64,000 nucleotides of DNA from Apodospora peruviana (lineage: Eukaryota; Ascomycota; Sordariomycetes; Sordariales; Lasiosphaeriaceae): NCBI GenBank assembly GCA_033439685.1, contig JAUEDM010000001.1, positions 1,860,001 to 1,924,000 on the forward strand. Direction: 5' to 3'. The first letter of the stretch is position 1. Every line of letters begins with the position of its first letter. The notes below the pieces were generated by a model. That model did no database searches and was not told the origin of the DNA. It saw nothing but the letters and a program-made list of their open reading frames with translations. The translations under genes and the position numbers were made by a program. Below, piece after piece: positions 57,701 through 64,000 of this stretch.

Positions 57701-60700
57701 AGTCAACCGGGCACAGCCAGTGCTACATTTGGGACGGAAATCCCTTATCCAGACACAGCCACACCAATATCATGAGGCTATTTTTTCTCGAGAGCACAGA
57801 GAAATGATATGATATGTGACTCTGTGGATCTCGCGACATCCTTCTGAGCCATGAACCAAGGTTCGTAAAAGGACCTATGGCGAGGAGGATGGGGACTGTC
57901 GAGATCGTCTCTCCATTGGTATTTGGGTGTCGAAACCAGCTATGCCCGGGAAACACCGGCGAGCATTACGGCAACTTGACCTAAAACCCTGATGGGTATC
58001 CTCACGCAGTCTCCTGTCTCGGCGTCGTCCTCAGCCAAAATTTGGCAAAGTCTCCCAGTCCATGGTCATATCAAGCCAAGGTACAAGCAGTCAGGCCACC
58101 AGCTCTATCGCCAAGTGGCAAGGCATCTTGCACCACACCACAAAGAAACTCTTGGCCCTTCTCCCTGGTGGCGAGTGCCATACCTCGACAAGATTCCAGA
58201 GATTCTTCCCGTTCAGATCTACCAGATCAATGCCGTTTGGGAAAGTCTTAGAGCCTGCCGCGTTGCTTCCGCAGACGCCATGATCCCTATTCCCGGGAGA
58301 AACAGAAGAATCCCAGATGGCTGTGCCGGTATGTGGGCGGTGGTCGGTCCCATCATGGCTATTCTGTTGTGTTCCCATGAAACAGCAGGCCCATGCAACT
58401 AAATCAAGCGATTTTCCTCATCCTGCAGTCGTCCAAGATGGACCAAAGGTGGACAGACATTCAGCTCGCATTACTCGAGAGCGATGTGTGTTAGTTGACA
58501 CAACCCCAAGGCTTCTGGATTCTGACGATGGAGATATGCACCCCAGATCTGACGAATTGAGACACCTCGTAGCCTATCATTCTAAACACAATCCAGCGGA
58601 GCTTTGTTGATGGCGGCCGCTAGGATCAAAAGATCTGACAGGAATGTCATATTCCAAAGTTGGCCGGTGAGTTCATATAACGACTGAACCCCCTTAGAGT
58701 CTAGGTCCGGACACCATACCAGCCGGGGTTGTTGAGAGGACCGAACGCACGTCGACGATGCCAGCCGTCGCGGCAGCGCCTGGGGAAGCCCGCCCGCTGC
58801 GGCATCATGCTGGTTGCATGCAACCAAGGTTCAACTCAAGCATGTCCAGGGTAAGAAGGCACGCAAGGTCACCCCAAGAATGTACGAGAAGAAGCTTACG
58901 ACAGCATGGTCTGCGAGCAAGTGGCAGAGAACGTAATATGACTACGGAGTTATCACGGGTTCTGTGAAACGAATCCGACAGACGACTATGCGAAGGGCTA
59001 TTTGCAGGCCGTCTTGCCGTTTCCCTCCCGTCATGCTTCATCTCGAGAAGACGAGTCGAACGAGACCGTGCTCCCCTCAAAGACAGATTTGATGACGAGG
59101 AACTTACTGATCCTCCAGCCAGATGAACCAAAGATGCTCCACGAGAAATGAAGAAAGATACTTCAACTGATCCAAGTTCTTTCACGCTAAAGAAGAATCA
59201 CGGACGAGTTTGGTTCACCGGGCAAGGTAGACACCTGCAGACAATGAAGGAAGCAAATATGAAGTCTTAATATTGATCCTGGATATTGATGCGCACGTAA
59301 TCTCCGTCGTAGGAAGATTATCGATGTCGTGTAAACTTGTTCCAACAGAAGGAAGATGAAGAAGAGATCCACAGGTTCGTGATAAGTGGCTGCCTATATT
59401 GCCGGATGAGTTGTCAGGGGTACGGCTGCTTGGTGTGCGTGCTGCCATGCAGGCTCCAACAATCAAAGTCAACCCGAGGTTTGAGACCGAGAGTCGGCGA
59501 TAACAGAGGATAGAAGGGGAATCAGATCACCGCCGAACCTACCTTAGGGTGGACGGGCATACATAAGGTAAGTAAAGTAGTTCAACCTTAACCAGTCACA
59601 TCAGAAAGACGACAACAGTTTGCCCAGGCTATAATACAGAAGGCAATCTTCGGTAGAAGCAAAGTAAACAAATTCCGTTGGCCCCCGTAAAAATGTTTCG
59701 GAATTCATCACCACCAGAAAACAAATTGAGAAACAACAAAAATAACCCGTTTTCTCTGCCGCCGCGCCAGCCACCAGCAACCACCAGCAAACGCGAATCC
59801 ATTTTGGCTTTACCACCATCATGACCTTTCAGCACCTGAGCGGCAAAGTATGCAGTATCTTTTCCATCTGTGGGAGCAGTTCCTGTCCTGAAGACGGCTT
59901 CCAATCTCGACAGCTTTTGCATCTACCTACCAGGCAGCAACGACACCAGAATGTAGATGGAGATCATGAAACCCATTTCTTCTACCTTGGTATATCAGAT
60001 AGAACAGAGCAAAACTGGTATATCTCCCTTATCGCTGCTCATAGGGGACACTAAAGGCATGCACGACGCCACAGCTCAATGAAACTACCTGCCTACTGTG
60101 AAAATTGATCATCAGTTTTACACAGAACGGGAAAAACAAAACCCCCAAGCAAGTATATGTCTATTAATCTGATAGTTGGACGTTGAACTAAACATATTTG
60201 TCAACGTCATCCATGGCTGGTAAAACTCCAAGCCGTAATCCCACCGCAGCGGAATCTAGTTCAGTTTAGGAATCATCATTCGAACCAGCCGCGCCCATCC
60301 CATCCTTTTTTCCCAGAGCAGAGATCTGCGCGCGTCTGCCGTGCATGCTCGCTCGCTCCAGACCCACGACTAATAATTACTTTAAACTAACCTACATCAT
60401 GCAGATTAATCATTGTGAGTGGTACGGGTTTCTTTTGTTATACTTGTCTCCCTGACCTGCCGCAACCTCGACTACCGTTTCCCTGAGCCCGTCATGTCGA
60501 GTTGACGATACACGCACACACACACAATCAACAAAATAACATCCATTTACGATCCGCTTAACTTGTTAAAGGAGATTGAATAATTCCTTCATCTCGACAA
60601 TTTGTTGTTCTCTTTGCACTTCATTCATCAAATTTCTTTCATTTCACTTGTTACTGTCCCAATCGGGTAACCAACCAAAAAAAAGAGGAGAGAATAAGAA

Positions 60701-60874
60701 TATTATCGAGGGTGGAATGGCACGTATTTAAACTCTCAGAATCAGCTTTACTTACCAGCGATGAAGAAGAATCATCCATCTCGAAAAATTCAGCTCCTCT
60801 TTTTACCTAAGTTTTTTACAAACTTTCCCCTGTTCTTCTCATCACTTCTTCCACCGTTCCCATCGGTCAACTCT

Positions 60875-61080
60875 AAGAACCATTGCGAGTGGAATAGAAC
60901 GTATGTGTTCAGAATCCACATCACCATATACGTCAAATATGTACTTACCAAACGAGAAAGAAACGAATCGCTGCTCTCAACATACAACTGCCTAAATCGA
61001 TAACTTCCAGTTATCATAAATCTGACAAAAAGATGGGGAGATCAAGAACATCGCGAGTGGAGTAGAACGTATGTTTTTAG
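60875..61080. repeat. Imperfect direct repeat, two copies of about 37 bp
   Basis: Copies at 60875-60912 and 61044-61080 share GCGAGTGGARTAGAACGTATGT with few differences and begin with the same AAGAAC. They are spaced about 169 bp apart. Possibly a short local duplication. No function is evident. Confidence 0.7.
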
Positions 61081-61104
61081 GTATGTATATTTCCATCAGT
61101 CGCA

Positions 61105-61125
61105 CAGCAGCAGCAGCAGCAGCAG
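61105..61125. repeat. CAG trinucleotide repeat, 7 copies
   Basis: Seven perfect CAG units. It lies in non-coding sequence in my reading, though a minus-strand frame (60992-61396) crosses it as an Ala run. Confidence 0.9.
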
Positions 61126-61955
61126 CGTCAACCCTTTCTTCCCCATTCCAGATATTCTCACATGTAAATTTGTGGAAAGTCAAATTCCTCCGAAGAAAAA
61201 CCCACTTCCCTCCATCACACAGGCACAAAGACACAGACACACCGTACCTCGAGGCGATATAGAGATATTCTTGTCCAGTCCAGCCCGGGTATGTATGTGT
61301 TTGACCCCCGCCCAGCCCCTTAAGGTTGATATTTGCTTCCAAAACCCATGTGCTCCCATCCCGACAGTCCTTAAACCATGTACCATTTCCATTCATTTCT
61401 GGTGACTGTTGACTGCCTTCTCATATCTTTGTCATTGCTGGCTTCCGTTCTTCATCTCCCCTTCATTCCCATTCCCGTGTGGCCCAATCCACAAACAATG
61501 CTTTCGAACCAGCCAACCGAACACGACGTAGTAGCGGTGGACGTAAGGTGAGAGACACCACCGAAACGAAGGAGATTCAAGGCATAGCAAACTCGACCCC
61601 CTTTCCTGTCCCGCCTGTCCTTCATGCCTGTGCTGAACTTCGTGACCGCCAGATTCGCCCGAATTTGCCGAGGACAGGACGCAACGAGTTGTTCTGTTGT
61701 CTTGTTTGATAAGAACGGGAAAAGTGACTTAAACCGACGAAACCAGAGGGGCATCATCAATTCTGCGCACAACCAAAGCGCAAATAAAACACCGTAAACA
61801 CCTTAACACACGCCATGCAAATGAATACTCAGAAATCCAAAGGGGAAAAAACATAAAAGACGGCGGGCATCAGCCCCTGCGGATAAGGACCCCGATTAGG
61901 TGGGGACTTAAGCCATACTCCAGGCCCGAGCAGTTGCTACCTCGACAATAGCCTC

Positions 61956-63476
61956 CTATGCTCCGGGCCGGGCCGTCCGCTGTACTCTAATACCCGACTG
62001 CGCCGTCGGGCCGTTGCCGTCGCTGCCAACTGGTAACCGGAGATCAGAGAAAGTGCGCCTCTGTTCGGGGCCAAAGATATTAGCTACGTTTAAGGGCGCC
62101 AGACCACTCGAGGCGTGGCCGCTCGAGCTGGCCGATACAGCAGATTGCATCCGTCTCGAATGTGACTCCGTCTCGAGAACATGTCGGATCACGTCATGAT
62201 AGAAACCGGGGATTTCGTTCCAGTGGCCCGCGCGCGCAGCAGCGAGAAACCGCACCGGAAAGATATCGTCGGCTGTCAGCGAGCTCTGCGGCCCCGACAA
62301 GCGCGCGATCTGGTCGGCGACATGCGGCAATTCCCCCGACTCGATCGCATTCTTGAGCCAGTTTTCAAACTCGGGGTCCAAGGGTGTGGAGAGGTCACCC
62401 GACGCGTTGCGCAACGCGATTTGCTCACGCAGCTGCTCGTTCAGAGGCACGGCAACGCTCTCCAGCTCTTCGTCGCTTTCCTCGTCGGCAGCCATAGCCT
62501 CAGCCATGATTACGCTTCGCTCTTCAGTTTCTTGCGATAGGGCCCGCTGAGCCCGAGCCGCCGGGCGATCCTCCGGCTCGATCCACTGCGCAAAATCGTC
62601 GTCGGTGGTATCGCGGATCGTGATGCCCTGTTCGCGCTCAAAGCGCTCTTTGGCCCACTTTGTGCCTTCCCATTTCGTCAGGCTGGCGATTTCGGCGTTG
62701 GTAAGATGTAGGTTGTCGAAGGCGCGAAAGAGGCGGCGGTGCCACTGCCATCGACTCAGGCGGATGCGGTGGATTGGACGGGTGTAGTCGAGACCGGGGT
62801 ATTTCGCTTCTTGCGTATCGAGGTGTCCATAGAATGAGTGCACCTCTTGCCTGACCTCGAGGATGAGGTGCCTTTGCAGCAGGGCGTGGAAGCTCTGGGG
62901 GTCAGATTGTCGGGGCTTGGGAAACATGTACTCGTAAACGAGCTGGTCGATGGGGCGGCCCTTCATTTTGACCAAGCACGAGGGCCAGTAACTTGTCAAA
63001 TAATCTGTGTCGTTTTCCGGTAGTTGGAGACTACTCAAGGCCAGGCGAGTAGCGTGAGCGATCGTTTTAACAACGGTTGGGACTTGATCAAAGGGCAATG
63101 GACGGCGGGCGAATGGTCCGGTTGGTGGCGTGCTCCGGCTTAACCTTAAACTAAGACGCGATGCGAGTAGCAGATCGCGATAGAGGTGGTCTTGGGTGAA
63201 TCGATCGTCGGCGTCGTCGGGATGTCGGCGCCGGAGTGAGCAGTCGCAGTCACGGTGCGGACGACGGGCAAGAAGGGGAAACAGAAGGGGCGGGAATCCG
63301 GGTGCGTGGCGTGAAGGAGCGAAGCCGGGCTTATGTATCCTGACCTTTGGGATGCAATCGTAACTGGCCTCGAAAATTGGCTTTGCTTGCCGACAGATGT
63401 TGTGGAGCAGCTTTCCAGCTGTGCGGTGAGAAAGCGGCGGTGGTGTTGTTTGGTCGTTCGTTTGGTTGTTTGGCAT
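61956..63476 (-). CDS. Conserved fungal protein, unknown function
   Basis: Intronless frame of 506 aa from the ATG at 63476. The first about 90 residues (basic, Pro/His/Arg-rich) look unconserved, so the true start may lie further in or an upstream exon may exist. The conserved-looking body begins near FTQDHLYRDLLLASRLSLRL. It continues with PFDQVPTVVKTIAHATRLAL, YLTSYWPSCLVKMKGRPIDQ and IRLSRWQWHRRLFRAFDNLH, then an acidic helix (EAMAADEESDEELESVAVPL) and DIFPVRFLAAARAGHWNEIP. The C-terminus is disordered and basic. Mostly helical, with no catalytic motif or membrane segment seen. I recognise the layout from uncharacterised ascomycete proteins but cannot assign a role. Confidence 0.72.
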   Translation of the reverse strand: MPNNQTNDQTTPPPLSHRTAGKLLHNICRQAKPIFEASYDCIPKVRIHKPGFAPSRHAPGFPPLLFPLLARRPHRDCDCSLRRRHPDDADDRFTQDHLYRDLLLASRLSLRLSRSTPPTGPFARRPLPFDQVPTVVKTIAHATRLALSSLQLPENDTDYLTSYWPSCLVKMKGRPIDQLVYEYMFPKPRQSDPQSFHALLQRHLILEVRQEVHSFYGHLDTQEAKYPGLDYTRPIHRIRLSRWQWHRRLFRAFDNLHLTNAEIASLTKWEGTKWAKERFEREQGITIRDTTDDDFAQWIEPEDRPAARAQRALSQETEERSVIMAEAMAADEESDEELESVAVPLNEQLREQIALRNASGDLSTPLDPEFENWLKNAIESGELPHVADQIARLSGPQSSLTADDIFPVRFLAAARAGHWNEIPGFYHDVIRHVLETESHSRRMQSAVSASSSGHASSGLAPLNVANIFGPEQRRTFSDLRLPVGSDGNGPTAQSGIRVQRTARPGA

Positions 63477-64000
63477 GCGCAGGAAGGATGGACTGCGGAC
63501 TGGAAGAGGCCAAGAGGGCGCCAGAGATGCAGTGAGACCCGTAAGACCCGTGAGACCACCTGCCTCACATCACAAAGAGCACCACAAAGCGTTGGGTGCC
63601 AGGGTCCAGGCGTGCCGGGGTTCCAGGGTTCAGGGCGCAACAATGGATGCCATGCACTGAAGGAGGAGTGGAGATGGGAGAATGGGATAAAGGGCACAAA
63701 CAGTTCAAGGGTCTGGTCTACCGGTGCCGTACGGGGCCCGGGCTGGCCATATCCCCGTCTCCTACAGTCCACCATGGAAACTCCAGGCCCTGCATCACGA
63801 TCCGCATGGGAAATCGCTGCCCGATTGCGATTGACAGACCACTGCATCCCGGGCTCATGGCATTCCACAGATTGTTCTTGATGGACAAAGATAGGGCAAC
63901 TTAATGAGAAGCACCTTGCCGTGCCTGCAGGACCGCTGGATGCAGGTAGGCTGACACGAGTGGTAGCCGAGTGCCACGAGTGCCTGAATCGCATTCTCGG
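63477..64000. other. Right edge, 5' flank of the preceding gene
   Basis: Probable promoter and leader of the minus-strand gene. The overlapping frames on both strands, including an open minus-strand frame to 63994, have no domain signal. Confidence 0.4.

Larger units (their letters stand above)
54797..61955. other. About 7-kb region with no supportable gene
   Basis: Upstream of the Zn2Cys6 gene. I saw no frame with a clear domain, start and splice structure. Coding-like but broken stretches occur at about 57140-57530 (plus; SWCYGAARCDRDADMHGAC recalls a decayed zinc cluster) and about 58000-58610 (plus). A direct repeat (60875-61080) and a CAG tract (61105-61125) have their own entries. The region may contain relics, long regulatory DNA or non-coding RNAs. 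Confidence 0.45.

Noticed and set aside
1..64000. CRISPR arrays, rRNA genes, intact transposons or retrotransposon ends
   Set aside because: Looked for regularly spaced repeats, rRNA motifs, transposase or reverse-transcriptase motifs and long terminal repeats; none seen by eye.

Overview
This window looks like nuclear chromosomal DNA of a filamentous ascomycete, most likely a Sordariomycete and plausibly of the Sordariales. Reasons: genes lie on both strands without operons; introns are short (about 50-140 bp) with GTRNGT donors, CTAAC/CTGAC branch sites and YAG acceptors; and the proteins are typically fungal (class III adenylyl cyclase with RA, LRR and PP2C regions, CreB-type deubiquitinase, Zn2Cys6 regulator, AA8 cytochrome, CE15 esterase). 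Assignment below class is inference. All spliced models were built by eye from splice signals and protein continuity.

Region 0-13 kb, accessory character. It starts with a hypothetical protein (495-1283, -), a broken unrecognised reading frame (1849-2381, +) and a relic of a NACHT/ankyrin STAND protein (2382-3058, -). Then come a secreted single-domain AA8 haem protein (4017-4728), an intron-containing tRNA-Leu(AAG) (5015-5132, -), an unrecognised ORF (6111-7073), a secreted CE15 glucuronoyl-esterase-like protein lacking the usual catalytic Glu (8010-9410), and a ZIP zinc transporter (10196-11826). A coding-like scrap lies at about 12.14-12.39 kb.

Region 13-31 kb, core genes: a TPK-repeat basic nuclear protein (13531-14353, -), a conserved fungal Cys-motif protein (15278-16327, -), the 2,186-residue adenylyl cyclase (18802-25715), a 20-bp minisatellite (26321-26432), YOS1 (26679-27347) and the deubiquitinase creB (28180-30886, -), whose active-site Cys codon is split by an intron beside a 14-nt microexon.

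Region 31-54 kb, housekeeping: SEC61 beta (34400-34921, -; its first coding exon is just ATG), a Lys-rich orphan (36130-37794, -), a peroxisomal MaoC/hydratase-2 protein ending in SKL (38690-39769), tubulin cofactor E (40174-42083), a probably disrupted CCCH zinc-finger gene (42419-43983), an aldo-keto reductase (45660-46775), dynein intermediate chain (47848-49985, -), ATP synthase subunit e (51039-51575) and a Zn2Cys6 transcription factor (52524-54796, -).

Region 54.8-64 kb is a roughly 7-kb stretch without a supportable gene, then a conserved fungal protein of unknown role (61956-63476, -).

The genes do not form an obvious pathway. One loose theme is carbon and nutrient response: lignocellulose-directed secreted proteins (AA8, CE15), CreB (carbon catabolite repression) and adenylyl cyclase (cAMP signalling). 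I found no CRISPR array, no intact transposon, no rRNA and no convincing secondary-metabolite cluster. I found no clear new multi-gene system; the best leads are the CE15 variant, the decayed STAND gene and neighbouring broken ORF, the disrupted CCCH gene, and the extreme microexons.
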